Origin: Aphelocoma coerulescens
Lineage: Eukaryota; Chordata; Aves; Passeriformes; Corvidae
Direction: 5' to 3'
Length of the DNA: 64,000 nt
Assembly: GCF_041296385.1 (NCBI RefSeq)
Contig: NC_091015.1
Location: forward strand, 53,014,345 to 53,078,344
Both the position numbers and the translations under genes were made by a program. This document shows, one piece after another, positions 42,101 through 56,100 of this stretch. The notes below the pieces were generated by a model that was not told the DNA's origin, searched no databases, and worked only from the letters and a program-made list of their open reading frames with translations. Numbering within the stretch: the first letter of the stretch is position 1; each line of letters opens with the position of its first letter.

Positions 42101-42666
42101 CATCAGAGAGTAAATATCTCAGCCATGTCAATGGGAAGTGTGTGCAATGATCAAAAAGAGGATATTGCCATATACAGCAATTAACTTTTTCAGATAACAT
42201 TATTTATTCTGAACATATTTCTTATATCCAGTATTGCTTGGTAAGAAAATATGCCATCTTCCATTCTTACTTTATTCTGTTCCCCTTTTTCCTTTCTCTG
42301 TCTTTCTCCCTACTCCCTGTCTTGGGGTATCTCCTTTGTTCTTCCTTCTTCCTTTCCTTCCATAGTGCAGTTCTCGAAGGCTGCTATCTGCAGAGGTTTC
42401 TCTAATATCTTAACCCATTCCAGGGAGTAGTAAAGAGTTAATGCTGGAATTCAAGTATCATTTTGGGGCTTTGGCTCAACATGTTGGTGGCAGTAGAGAG
42501 AAACAAACTTTCAATTTTTAGAAACCCAGAACGCAGGTATGGATTACATCTCATCAAAATGTTGAGGCATTGGTCATGTAAATCCATTGAGTAAGTTTGA
42601 ATGAGCCTTTGGCTTGGGTCTTTCATTGGGTAAATTTTGTTGTTTCTGTCAAGCTGAGCACTTGCG

Positions 42667-42702
42667 TGAAATTCCACATGAAATTCCACATAAAATTCCA
42701 CC
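42667..42702. repeat. Three tandem 12-bp units
   Basis: Units tgaaattccaca, tgaaattccaca and taaaattccacc follow each other directly. The first two are identical and the third differs at two bases. Confidence 0.92.
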
Positions 42703-43824
42703 AAATCTGCCCCTTCATCTTCAAATAAGCTTCTTGACCTAAGAAAAACCACTGTAGACTGCAAATCGTTAAAGGGAATAGATATATTAAAACCCCTTAA
42801 ACCCATAATGTATTTACAGAGAGTGGATTTTTCCAGCTCCTGCCTTTATTGAATTGTCACGTGCTGTGTCAGGCAAACTACAAATGAACAGCAGTTATGA
42901 AATCAAGTCTTCCTACTCCTAAACCATCAAAAGACACCTCCACAAATGACCCAGCCATCCCCTGACATCTCTTGGCAGAATTCTCTGCATAGTCTGACAG
43001 AGGTGTCCCTCAGCAGAGCCCTCCAGGCCTAGCTGAGGTCAGTTTGTCAGCTAGGGCTCTGTTCCACCCAGTTGGAAAAGATTCTGCTTCTTGTGGTTTG
43101 TTCATTCTTACACCTCAGCTGAGTGTCAGTTGTCTTGACGTATATTTGGGGTTAAGCAAATGTGGTGGCTTCAGTTTGCATTAGGAGGGATCTTTTTAAA
43201 TGGATTTGATATTCATAAGCTGCATGCCATGTGTACATGGTAGAAGATTTTGCCATATGTAGAGATAATGCCTCCAAATGTGTGAATTTGCTTAGGGTCT
43301 GTAATAGAGACCGACAAGGAGACTCAAATGTCTGGATTTTTTTCTTCTCTCCCAGTGGATATGATGCCGTGTGGACACTTCAGACCCATCTCAGAATGCT
43401 CCATCTGATTCATGGTACTGCCTTCCTTGGGCAGCTTGTGTCAGTACCTTTTTCTAACTTCCAACAAATGGAAGACGTTGATTTGTTTACTGGAAAAGGA
43501 GCTAAGACCTAAACTACAGTAAATTGCATTTTTTCCAATTTGTTTATTGATAAAAACATTAACAAAATAAAAACATGAAATATAAATGTGTGTGTTAATT
43601 ATAACTAACAGTGGTATGCCCAGACTTATTCCCCCACAACTGCTGCTAGAAATACCTGTGCCTGTGGGTGCACAGGAGGGGCAGAGAAAACTCTTCAGCA
43701 TGGTCATACACACATCACAGAAAGACATGTAAATGCATCCCACAAGGCTCCTGCTGGGAATGGATTTGCATAGCTGCCACCAGCAACTCTTTGTGCAGGG
43801 TGAGTTTGATCATATTCATGCCTG

Positions 43825-43846
43825 TGAATGAATGAATGAATGAATG
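43825..43846. repeat. TGAA tetranucleotide microsatellite
   Basis: Five tandem TGAA units plus a partial unit. Confidence 0.95.
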
Positions 43847-44344
43847 GGTGATTAAATTTCTTTTAAACAGAGATTACAATTGGTTATTTTGTCCTACCAT
43901 CTTAAAATATTATTCCCTTTCTCCCTTCTGGTTGTGTCCTCCCTTTCCTTTCTTCCCCCTTGCAATCAGTGTATTTGTTTGAGGCCAGTGGCAGCACTGT
44001 CTCAGGAGGGAGGTGTAGGGAGAAGCCTGCACTGACATGATCCTGGTAATGGACTGTGCCACCAAGATGAGACTGGAGCTGTGGAGGGGTCAGTCTGCAC
44101 TGATGGCTCTGAGGGTGTGGTAATGATAGAGTGCTCTTGGCCTTGCAGCTGTCCAGCGACAGAGCCAGCCCCCGATGGCTCCAGCTTGGCAGTGCTCTTT
44201 GGGTTTTAGCAGGGTCACATCTACAGAGCCTGCAAGACAGTTGAAATGTGTGTTGCCTGGGCCAGGAACTGAAAATGAAAGGTTAGGTGGGATCTGCTCA
44301 CCCCACAGGTCCTGGTGCTGAGAAAGCCAAATGAGCCTCTTCTG

Positions 44345-44364
44345 TCCATCCATTCATCCATCCA
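44345..44364. repeat. Short CATC/CATT tandem repeat
   Basis: About five tetranucleotide units of the form atccattcatccatcc. Confidence 0.7.
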
Positions 44365-47300
44365 TGTGGCTGGAGAGCTGTGTTCCACCAGCTCTTTACC
44401 TCCATGTTTTGTGAATAATTAACACTGTCTAGAGTTATATAGCCTCTATGGAATCACACAGGAAGAGTTTTAGCCTGCTGTAGAAAAGATCTGATTCGTC
44501 ATTAAAACTTAAAGGATTTTAAAGAGTAATTTCTGATGCAGCTTGCTGGTTTCATCCCTGCTAAGCTTTCCCTGTGACTTTTGTCCCATATGGGCTGCAG
44601 GGGAGCAAGCAGGAAAGCCCGGATGCAATGTGCATCTGGTGCCTGGCCCCAGAGCTTGTGATGCCCTCTCTTTCTCACCAGACAGTTGTTGTTTGGGAGC
44701 ACAAAGGGAGCAAGATTTAAAATGTTTCCCTTTCAAGCAGCAATGAAGCACAGCAGCTCTCTGTGAAGTGACTCAGCCTGCCCTTGGGCACATCTCTTAT
44801 GCTGCCATTCCAGAAACCACGAGGCAGAGCTCTCCAGCTGCATCCTCTCCCCTTCCTCCCCAACCCTGTCCTACACTCACATCAAGCTCCATCATACGCA
44901 GCAGGATAGAGCTGTTAAAATAATTCAGTGCTATGGAGACAGTCCTCTTATATCAGAAAGGTCTTGTTGAGGGAGGCTGTGCTCTTCCTGTACCTTCAGA
45001 GATGCTGTATAGGTGACTGGGCAGTAAAGAATCAGGTAAAATCTCCTGCTCAGATAAAAGCTTGGTGTCAGATGTTTTGCTTTCCAATAACTCCATGTAA
45101 AACAATAAATATCTCTTTTGTTTTCAGGGATCATTTTTAAACTAGCTTGTGAGAATTGTCATCATATTCCCCTTTTAATCATGCTTTGCCAAGAGCAGCT
45201 GCTCCAGAGGTAAAAGGGTGTTTGTGTCCAGCTGCTCCCAAGACCCCAGTGAGTGAGAGACAGTGCTGCCTCTGTTTCAGTTCAGGGTTGAGCCTTGCAT
45301 TGCTCCTTCTCCTCCTCTCTTCTGGAAATATCACCTCTGGACTGACTCCAAACCTGAAATGTTTTAGCCCTGTTAAATAATTATTGTGACAGTTATATGC
45401 CTCTTAAAACCACAGGCTTATTAGGGAACCATAATTTTGGTCTGTGCCTTAGGTACATTCTTCCCTTTTACCCTCCTCTCAGTCCTTTCTAAACTATTCC
45501 ACATACATTTTTAACATGTGCCAAAGATTTCACATATGAAAAGAGGGAAAGTTTGGAAACAGCACTGGATAAGTTAGGTAATATGATGTCATTTCAGGGA
45601 ATAAGTCTGGATATATTTTTCCTCCTGCATGGTATGTGCCACGTAGCTTGGAAGATCAGTTAGTGCTGTGGACACATGCATGGTAGCTTGATGATTTTTC
45701 AAGAGACATGCTAAAAAAATGAAGTAGCCAAGCCTGAACCCAGTGCAAAGAGTTATACAGCCTTTAAACTTCAGTTAGTAACTAAATCCAAAGATGAATC
45801 TGACTGTAGAAATTAAAAATATGTCAGAAAAAAAGCCTTGAAAGCACCCAAGGCACTGCTGATAAATATGGAACATTTGTGTCTTACGAAATGTATTTTT
45901 TCATAATTACCCATATATGGATTTGTTCTGTCCAAAGCCCAAACAGTGAATGTTCTGTGATGGATGTGCAATAAAACAGGACTAATTGGAAGCATTAATT
46001 TAGACAGAGGCAGAAGTTGACATGGAGCTCTGAGTAAGAGATGCTTTATATTACCATAGCAAGTACAAAGTGCTTGCATGTAATTTGCAAGCTCAGATCA
46101 CACCACCTTCACAAACGAATCATTGCAAACTGTTGCTGTGTCATTTTTTCCTCTTTTTATTACACATCTGATAAATATCTTGGACCCAAGGTCATCTTAA
46201 GGAAATAGTTGTAATGCAATAGAGACGTTGCTGTAGGTGCTGCTGTGTTTCTGGCAATGTAATTGACAGTGAGTGAGCATGCAGGAGCAGCTCCCAGCAG
46301 GAACACTTTTGAATAAATATGCAATAAATAAGCACAGAGGAATGGGAAAGTAATGTATCTCCATAAAGAGCTGTATTCTGTACATCCCCCCAAAGCTCTT
46401 CTGTGGTTTAGGCCTGTAAGAGCAGAGGTACATGTCAATTTTGCTGCTCCCCCTGCTTTATCTGCCTGCTCCCACCCCAGTCCCAGTTCAGTAAAGTGTG
46501 ATCATGCGTGACTGGCACGTGGGTGGTGCCACTGACATCAAATGGAAGCAACTCTCTCTCCAGTGCCCTTCTGAGGCAGAGCTCAAAACAAGAAGTCAGA
46601 TTCTGATCACATGAAGATGCAACCTTAGGCAGGTTTCTTATTATCTTAGGGATTTCAGCTGCTGACCTTGGTTCCTGCCAGATCACTTGTTTTCAGTCAC
46701 TATATAAAAGTTACTGTTTGTAAGTAATCTTGGGCTAAGTAGCTGTTTTCCACATCTTTGGTATTTGGTTACTGGTCTTCAACTCCCAACTGTGTTTCAC
46801 TTCTTCAGGTTCATTTAGTGTTTCCTATGTTTTCCTTTGAGAGTCATTTATATGTTGAATAATCTTCCTAATTGCACAGGAGCTGTCCTGGATTTATGCT
46901 TGTGCAGCAGAAGCCACCATCAGTCCCAAGGGAATTTTCCTGCCACTGCTATCAATGGTCCTGGAACTGGTACCTCAAGCAAGCCTTCTGTTATTTATTT
47001 CCATCCAGTCCTTTGAACTCACACTGAACAGGGCTGAAACTCGCACTTAAAATCATGTCCTTTGTATAATGCTTCTTGATATTCCTTCCTCCTGGTGTCC
47101 TGACCTTTGCTAAGGCTATTGCTAATAGATTCTCTTAGCCACAGTAGTTAATGCTAATGCAAGGACTAATGTTCTCCTGCAGCTTGAACGCTGATGTGCC
47201 ACACTTAGTGCTCTGTCTCCAAACAGAGCTGCGTTCTGATACCGCACTTTACTGTGGGAGTGATTTTACTGTTCGGGTACAATGACAGCTGAGAATGCTT

Positions 47301-48601
47301 AAAAAGAGAGAGAGGGGGAAAATGTAATAAGGCAAAAGTGTGACAAGACACTTAGGTCAGTATTATCATTGCATTTCATGGGAATGTAATGTCTGATTGC
47401 CACACAGCCCTTCCAGCATCTGTCTGTTGAGGACTCAGAGTGATGTTTAATTGTAGTTCATTCAAAGTGCTTGAACAGAAAGTTCTTCGTTTGTCAACAG
47501 CACTGCTGCACCCTAGTTTCAAGATTATGTTTTGCATATTAGTAGGCTAAGTCCAGACCAAGGAGAGCATGGAACTGAGCAGTGTAGGCAGTAAAAACAT
47601 GTTATTATCTGTTTCTGAGATGAATTTGTCTTCCCAAACACACCTCTGGGTATGTTTGCACTTGCATTGTTTCTAAGGAAACAACCCACAGCTGTGTTGG
47701 AAGTTTGTTGCTGATGTGCCAGGAAATCTCAAGCCCTCTCTGAGGCCCAAGCAATGCAGTGAAGCCAGGTGCTACCACAGAGGTAGGCACTGACACTACC
47801 AGAAATTGAATGTTCCTGTTCCGTGGCTGGCATTTCTGCATTTCCATCAGAAAAAAAATCAATAGCCTTCAAGAGCAGAGCAGCTGAGTCGTGGAGTAGA
47901 GGCACATCTCCCAGTAGAGCATCAGGATAAGCACCTCAGGACTTGGCTCCTGCAGTGCTTTCTCAGCATGGGACACCCATGCACTGTAAAGGCAGAGGTG
48001 TCTGAGCACTTGGTGCTCTTGGTAGCCACCCAAGGGTGCTGCTCAGCTTTGCACAGCCACTGTGCTCTTGGAGGGGAGATGGTGCAGGGGAGAGATAGGA
48101 GAGCCGCTGCCCTCTGTTGCCAGCTCCCATCAGCAGTAGCTGAAGAATAAGCACTGTGCTTTGGGAACTATGTTATAGCCTGACTGAAATGAAATGAGGC
48201 TCACAGTGCAGTTTCTGGAGGGGGAAGGGGAGAGATAAGGTGTCCACGTCATATCACCAACAACATAACTGGTATTAACGAAACAGAAGTCAAGGATGAA
48301 TGAGCATCGAGGCTGAGCTAACTTTCACATCAAGAGAAGATCCCCAAAGGGCTGTGTGCTGACAGGGCAACATGGAAAAGCTGGTACACTTAATCTCTTC
48401 ACAAGGGCTGTTCTGTGAATAATCAGAAGTTGTTAGGGTTGTCAGTCCAATTTCCTTCCAAAATAAAATTAAGTGTGGTGGTGATTCCATTTCAGAAATG
48501 GGTGAAGTAAATTCTCTCCTGAGTATAAATAGAGGCAGGTTTAACCAGAAATGAGAGACAAATAAAATATCTTACCTATAAAGTATTGTGTGAATAATGC
48601 T

Positions 48602-48614
48602 GCAGTAGGGGGCC
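48602..48614 (+). promoter_or_regulatory. CTCF-like motif
   Basis: gcagtagggggcc matches the core of the CTCF consensus (CCASYAGRGGGC) at all but the first base. It is isolated, so occupancy is uncertain. Confidence 0.3.
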
Positions 48615-51600
48615 TGCACATTATTATTGCTATAATTCCAAAGAGTTATTCTGTGTTGATGGTGTCAAGTGCCAACCTGTCATGTGTAAGGCAGGATGAC
48701 TTTAGTCCACTATGAACACTTAAATCATTGAATGTAAATGATGGTTCAGATACACAATGTATTCCTGTGAAAAGACAAGACCAACACATGTTCAAAATTG
48801 CAATCCAAAGCAGCACACACATGTTGGTAGTGGATCTTTTATTTCTTTTTAATGCAAATGGGCATGTACAAAGAGGCTATCCACAAAGGAAGGTGACACA
48901 TTGAAACATTTTACTTTGTTGTGTAACTGCATTCATGCTGAATAATAAATAGGAATTGCAGAAGTGAAAGAACTGCAGAGTTGATAGAACACATTTTTAT
49001 AAAGTGAGATCCTCTTCCTAACTTCACATGTATTTCTGTTTAAATTACTGATCCCCTGACTAATCAAATATGCTGTGTCACCATGTCATCTCCCCTTTCT
49101 GTTCCTTGTGTATGTTGTTGTATATCTCCACCTCTTGAATCGAATTCAGAAGCAATAACACTGAGTGAAATTCAAGCAGAGGAGTCCTGCTCTCATTAGC
49201 AGAAATTATATCCAGTGCCTGCTGTGACCTTACTTATAAGTACATATGATTTACTACACCATCTTGAACCATCATTCCTTCCAGACCAATACCCAGCTTC
49301 AAAGCACGGCAAAAAATCCATATCTCAATACCTGTGCAGTCTTGCAATTCACCTAATGGAGCAAAAACCCCATTCTTCATCTCTGCGGCGAGCAGCTGAT
49401 ATTTTCAAGAAGGGAATTTGATCTTCCCATTTTATCTTTGTATGTCCTAATGCAGCATGCACCTCTGACATTCTAGAGTTCCAGGCATGCACTTCTGCTT
49501 TTTTGCTGTGCAGGGTCTTTGCTGACCCCCTCCGGCCACAAGCAGAGCTCCTTGGAGAGTAGCTCTCAGAGTACCCTTGTGGCTCAGTGCAGATGGGCTG
49601 TGATGAACATCCAGGTTATTCTGAAATCAGCTTTAGCTGAAGCTGGGTTCAACTCAAGCCTGCAAAGAGGCAGTACAGACTTTTGTCCCAGAAGTCAAAG
49701 GACAGCTGTCTCTCTTCAGTAGGAAGGATGAACAGAAATGAAAAGTAAGAGTTCACTTCTTTCCCTAGCAACCTTACATCCACTCCAGAGGCCTTGCTAG
49801 CCCTGTATAATCCAGCAGATAATAAAAGCAGCACATTACAGCCTTTCTGGCTGATTTATGTGCAACCTTACATCATTGTGCTGTTCTCACAGGAGAAAAT
49901 ATGGACATGGAAACTTTCACTCCCAATTATATCCCAAGCCCACTTTGGGAATAGTGCTCATTTACATCTGACCCTTTGTATCCCCAAACCAGACCCCAAT
50001 CCCCCACACAGGAAATGCTGACTCCCTTGATCCTGACCTGGTTTGGTTCCCACTTGCCCAGATGATATACTGGGACCATAAATAACTTGCACAATTCTCC
50101 CCTGCCTCATTCTGAGGCAGTGTCCCTTTTCCTTCAACTGGAAATGATCAAAAAATCAGAATAAAGCTTTCCTGCAGATAAATATAGTAATTACTCTCTA
50201 ATTGTGTCTTACCTGCTCATATAACAAATCAGTACAAGCGCCTCATTACCAGCTCTCATTGGAGATCAAGCACAAGGATAACCAGGCACTTGGAAGTAAT
50301 AATGTGTTTGAAAGGGGCATGTGTAATAAATCATCCAAATTACTTTCAGTGAACAGATGAAATGACAGAAATACCTTCAGGGTTTATAGGAGTTAGTCAG
50401 CCTGTGCATAACTACAGCATTCCTTCTGGCTGCAGTAGCAGTGTTTCTGTACCTGCAGCTGGAGAATTTAAGCACAGCTTTTGCAAGTAGAAGAGAAGAA
50501 GCTCTGCACTCTTGAAGCAGAGAGATCCACGAGTAGGATGCTCTGCTCTGCCTCACCAGTTGTCATACAGTGTGGTACAATATTTGGAATCAGCCATGGA
50601 TCAGGAGTTAGTGGGAAAGATAGACATAGGGTGGATAGAGGATGGATAGACAGGGTCTGTTCCTTTAAATGTTTCTTTGGAGAAGACAAGTTGAAATGAT
50701 TGTGCTGTAATGAAAGAGTATCCTGAGTCTAGAATAAGCGTCCTTGATTGATAAGTAAGTCAGTTTAAATTACTTAGGGCTGGAGGCTTAGTCCTGAGGA
50801 AATTAGGTTTGGAAAAGACATATCATCTGGTGCTGGAATCAGATGCCTTGGACTTGGTTGCCTCCAACAGCAAGTGGAAGGATTTTGAAAGGAGTGCAGC
50901 AGGCCCAAGAGCTGTGTGTTTTTGGAAAAATGTTTATGCATGAAGAAGTGGCTCCTACTTCCTCATGCTACCCACCACTTTCCAGTTGAGCAGGCACCAG
51001 ATGTCTTGCCTTGCAGGGGCCAGGAGCAGCTGATCCATAGTGTGCTGTTTCTTTGAGAGGCAGCAGCTCCAGTTTCAGCTGAATTAGTGTTTGCCCACTT
51101 ACCCTCTAATATGTGAAAGAAAAATGCTTCCTAATGCATCACCATGGAAAAGCTGTCAGGCCTTGTTCTAGTCCACTCTTTATTCCAGTGAAGTATTGCT
51201 CTATAAAGCTTGTTGTTCATTTGGTGTTCTGTAAAACCTGGTTCTGAATGTCCAAAGCAGTGGGATTTCATCTCCTGGAAAGTATCACAATATAGGGACT
51301 GCATTTCACCTTTTCAAACATCACTTTTATTTATCCCTTTATGTTTACTTTATGATGATGCCATCTAAATAGGTAGAAGAATATGAGGTGGGATTCCTCT
51401 CACCTAATTTCCCTCACCTGAAGGATGGACATGAAGTTAAAACTCATCATCCTCAATGTGACCTCTTTTGCTAATGGCAAGAGAGGTGCCTCTCTGAGGT
51501 ACTGGTCAGCCTCTGGATGGAGTGAATTGCCTGCCGGAGCCGTGGCTACCGTACCCTAAGCACGTAACTTTTATGTATGTGAAGTTACTCACTGTTTGGG

Positions 51601-53094
51601 GAGTTTTCAGGAATGTTTTTAAGATGGCTTTGAATCCTCCTTTCCCCTTTCTTATCAGTGCCTGGGCAATGGATACCCTGGCTTGAGTTAGTGTCAGTGA
51701 CACCAGCTACATCCTCTCTTTGGCAAGGTCCTATTTTAAGCTTTTCATCAGAGGCCACAGCTATTTGTGTCATTGTCAAAACTCTTCAAAAGGTCCAGTG
51801 ACATTGATGGTAGGTCTCTCAGAAGCCAAAGGTTCTGCAGTAACATAAATAGGATCAGCAGCACTAAGTGCAGGTGAAAGAAAAGCCAGCTGCACATCCT
51901 TTCTGTCTCCCTTGGCAACAGCATCCTGCCAACAAAAACTGCTGCCAAGTCAGGGCTGGAAAGGAAGGGATGTGCATTTGCAAAGCTGGGGCTGGACAAG
52001 CTTTGTGTGAGGGGGGAGCTGTCAGACCAAGGAACGCTCATGTGCTTTTAAAATTATTTTTGGTTTGTTCCATGTGTTTTTGGACAAGGGAATGCACAGA
52101 GCCTCTGTCCTTATGAAGAGTTTTCATCTGAAATTCCAAATGACAGTCTTTGCAGTTTTGGGCCATGTGTTTCCATCCATGACAGCACACAGGGAAGAAA
52201 TCTGTGGTGAATTACTACTTACAGATGTGGCAAATCCCCCAGTAAAGGTTCAAATACGTGGCATGGTTCTCTTGTTACACCAGCTGCAGCTTCATGCTAA
52301 ATCATTGTTTCAGCAGCAAGCTCTTAATCAGCCCCGAGTTCTAGAAACTGCTAAACAAGCTGGTATTTTTAAGGACCAATTTTTTTTTTTACAATGCACT
52401 AAATATCTTTTTTTAGAAAAACCTTCAGACTGGGAACAGTAAGGGCAAAAAGTGAACTGCAAATGGATGGGAGCATTGTCACAAAAGCACAGAAATGCAA
52501 AGCAGATCTAAGATTATTATTTGTACTCTGTGTTTCTACATCCTTCATGAAATTACCATGGTTGTGAAGACAGAGTTTGTGTAACTGGGGGTAAAATATG
52601 CTTGTGATTTATGCACCTGTCTACTCTTCCTGATAGGGACTTTTATCCCCAAAAATCAACATTGGGGTCACTGTCAGAGTCCCCATAGCTGCTAGTGCTG
52701 CCAAGTCTCAAACTTATTATCACAACATCATTTCTTACGGATTTGGCCACAGCGTCAACAAAGAAGTCTGGTGGCAACATGCTTACATCCAAAGTCTGAA
52801 AAAAATAGGATGTTCTCACCTGGTATAGTAAGAGAGAAGAAAGAACTGGCTTTTCTCTCTAGAAAAATATAAGGAATTAATTTTGTGAGGACCCCATGTA
52901 ACAAACTGCTTGTGCTGTTGCAGCACCCTTGCATGCAACAGGAACTCTGAATCAAAAACTCTCAAGAAGCCCCCAGCTTGTTGCTCCCTTAACATTTCCC
53001 TGTGCCTCTTGAGGGATTGGTATTTTGCTGCCCAGGGCACATTTTTGTGCCCTCCAGGCAGTATGTTCTTCCAGACACCCAGCTGTGCCAAAGC

Positions 53095-53140
53095 GAGAGA
53101 GAGAAACAGAAAAAAAAAGAAAAAATGGAAGAAGGAAGGC
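53095..53140. repeat. Purine-rich low-complexity tract
   Basis: A run of GA repeats followed by A-rich sequence on the + strand. Confidence 0.85.
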
Positions 53141-56100
53141 AGGATTATGACTTCAGTAATCACAGGATCTGTGGACTTCTTTAAGGTTCCAAGTTGAAAT
53201 TGCCCATTCACCACTGAGGAGTGAAGAAATAAAATACAGAGTATGTATTTTGATGCCAGGGAAGGAGAAGGAGAGAGGATGATCACTATTTCATTCCCTG
53301 TATTTCCCTCTGACAGGAATATTAATATCACTAGACATAATTGAATAAGTGCTAAGTCTGGTGGAGGTGCAGAAACAGGAGATAGATCTGTAAAATCTAT
53401 CCACACACAAAAAGCTAAGCACTGCTCTGGAGGGAGGGCACTCTGCCTTGAAACAGGGACTGAACAGCCTCACAAGGGCATGCAGCTGGGGTGCTTGTTG
53501 CTGTTTTGTTCCCGGAAAACGAGAACTGCCAGCAATCCTCTGGCATCTGAATAGACTCGTGTCAGACAAACTGTATCTGGACTTGATGGGAAACCAAGCT
53601 GGAATACCAAGCAGCCCTTCGATCTGCTGGCAGAGAGGGGGACTGGCTCAGTAAGTAATCTTGCCTTGCAGTTGCAAAGGTACTCCATAAAGGAGTGAGC
53701 CCTCTCGCTGCACAGCTCTGCAAGACACGCCTGCCTGGGCTGGCTCTGTCCTCATTCCTTCAAACCAGTTCCAACAATAACAGCAACTCCTGCATGCAAC
53801 TGCCTCATTAGAGAGAAGATGTATTTTTCCTTTTTCTACTGAGGGATGAAGGTTCCAAATCCTTGTGATGTGAGCAGGTGAGGATGTCTGCTGACAAGTC
53901 CAAATGATATTTTCAGGTAAGCGCTTACCTTGAATGAACAGCTAGAGTCAGGCTTTTTCTTTTTATTACCCTCCTCTCAGTAATTACTGTTGCCCTGATT
54001 GTCAGTAAGCCTTTTCACAAGCTTGAATAGCTCGGATATCCATATACATTTAGCTGAGTAGGGGATCTAAATAATTTCTAAAGCACCTATTCCTACAGTA
54101 TCTGTGAGTCTCTAGTGCAGTGTGAGAATGAATTGGGAACTGCTTGCTCTGTGACTGCATGACACTGTTCTTTTTGTATCACCCATTGTTTAACTCTCTG
54201 GAGGGCCAGAAATTAATTTTGATTCTCAGGCTCACTCTCTCAAAGTCTGTGGTGTAAGTGCATTTTAAGGCTGTAACAGTGGTCTGCAATGTTTATGTAT
54301 CTTTAAAGGACTGGGGCTTCTTGCCAGATGAAAACCGTAACTGCTCTTACTGTTGTTGCACAGGGAGTGTCAGCAAGTGCTGCTTAATTTGTTTTTGTAC
54401 ATGTGATTTCCAGAGCTTCTGCTGATGCTGTTTAGCATTACTGCAAATAGAGCTGTTACTCTGTGTGTCTCATTCCCTGCACTTTACCAAATGCATGTGT
54501 GCTGAAGTTAGGGGTGATCACTCCGTCTAATACTTACCAGGGAAAAAAGACAATAACTTGTAAGTTAATATCTGGGACTTCTGGTATGACAGACAGACTG
54601 TCAGGGAAGAGAAATTTTCTGTGCAGAGTAACCTACTTTTTCTTCCCTCAGTTCTGCCACCAATCATGGAGATTAAATTTGCTTAACTCTTTGTTTGTAC
54701 AAAGGCTGCTTTATTGTGAGTGAAAATCGTATTGCTTAGACAGACTACAAAGAAATGACCGTAACGGAAGTAATAATACACACTTCGTGCACAGTTTCCA
54801 CCTATTAAAAATTCATTTTGCTCCCTGTAACATTTTAGGTTTGTTGAGAGACACATGAGAAGTTATTAGTGTTGAGAAGAAAGCTTTTTTTTACAACAGT
54901 AACATCGTTGTTGCTTTGAAGAGGTTTTGCACAATCTTCTCTCACTATTAGTAAGCGAAGACAGGAGCACGGAGAGGCTTCAGCATCCTGTACTGTGGCC
55001 ATGTGCACCTAAGCCCTGGGTCTGTAGATAATGGGTCCTTTGTAGGACAGCTCCCGTTGCTTTCCTTGCCCACGGCAGTCTGAAATAATGAGTCCAGCAG
55101 TAGGTCTCTGCACAAAAAGCTCTTCCTGACTTCCTAGAGCAAAAATGTTTGCCAAGTACTGCTCAGGCTGGCTCTGTTTGTCTTGCTGTAAGGTCTGAGG
55201 TAGCAGAGGCCAGAAGGGGTCAAACACCAGACCGAGCTTGTTGTGCGTTTTCATTTGCTGTAGAAAATGTAAATGTGCAGCTCAAAAGTTTCCACTGTAT
55301 CTCTGGCAATTAGGACTTGATCCAAAGCTCGCTGAAGCCATTGGGAACCTTTCCACAGGCTTTAGAACAGGAGTTACATAAGTTTGCGTTGTTTAAAGGG
55401 GGTGCCCCAGGGAGGCTGAACGCATGAGCTGACTCGACAGCCACATGGCTGCTCTGCCCTGTCATGCAAAAAGGCTGTTCTCGAAGTGCCCATGAAGTGT
55501 CCCGTGCAGCACCAGGCAGTGTTAACTCCTGAGTGAAAGCTTTTAGTGCTGTCCTGTGCCGCAACACCAGCTCCTAGTGGAGCCTCCCGAGGTCCTGAGA
55601 TAAAACAAAGAGCATAAGCTGCTGAGGCCTGAATTGCTTATGTTTTCTGTTAAAGAGGGACACAGTTCTGCCACTTGTGTGCAAATAAAAGAGTCACAAG
55701 GAAGTTTCCACGTGGTAGAACCCTGAGGATTTCCTAGTCTAGGAAAGTGAAGTATTCCTAATCTCAGACTTTTCTGAGACTTCTTGAAGACAGACATAAA
55801 TCACAGTCTTTTAAAACATTGGTGTAAAGGAACTGCTTAATTTCCTTCACATACACAACTGTACACACCATTTCTGGGCTCCTCATGTGGGTGTACAGTG
55901 GGAAGAAGCACTGCAGGGAGATCCTGTTGAGATTTGAACCATTGCACCATGTTGTCAGGAAGGAGTTTTTATGGCTAAATGCACATCAGCACCCTCTGTG
56001 TACATTCTGCTGTCACTCTGCTGTGTTTCATCCTTGAGTTAATTCATTTTGTACTTAATATGCCCTTCGTGGTGCACTGTGCACTATGCAAGATCACAGT

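Noticed and set aside
48524..48532. TATA-box-like tataaatag
   Set aside because: Isolated in AT-rich DNA without CpG, initiator or downstream exon. Similar matches at about 4300 and 46700 show how common it is by chance.
52065..52442. 125-codon open frame on the + strand with protein-like stretches
   Set aside because: Contains two poly-T runs and matches no family I know. A degraded pseudogene is possible but cannot be supported.
52816..53406. 196-codon open frame on the minus strand
   Set aside because: It translates a homopurine tract into a run of Phe and shows no known domain.
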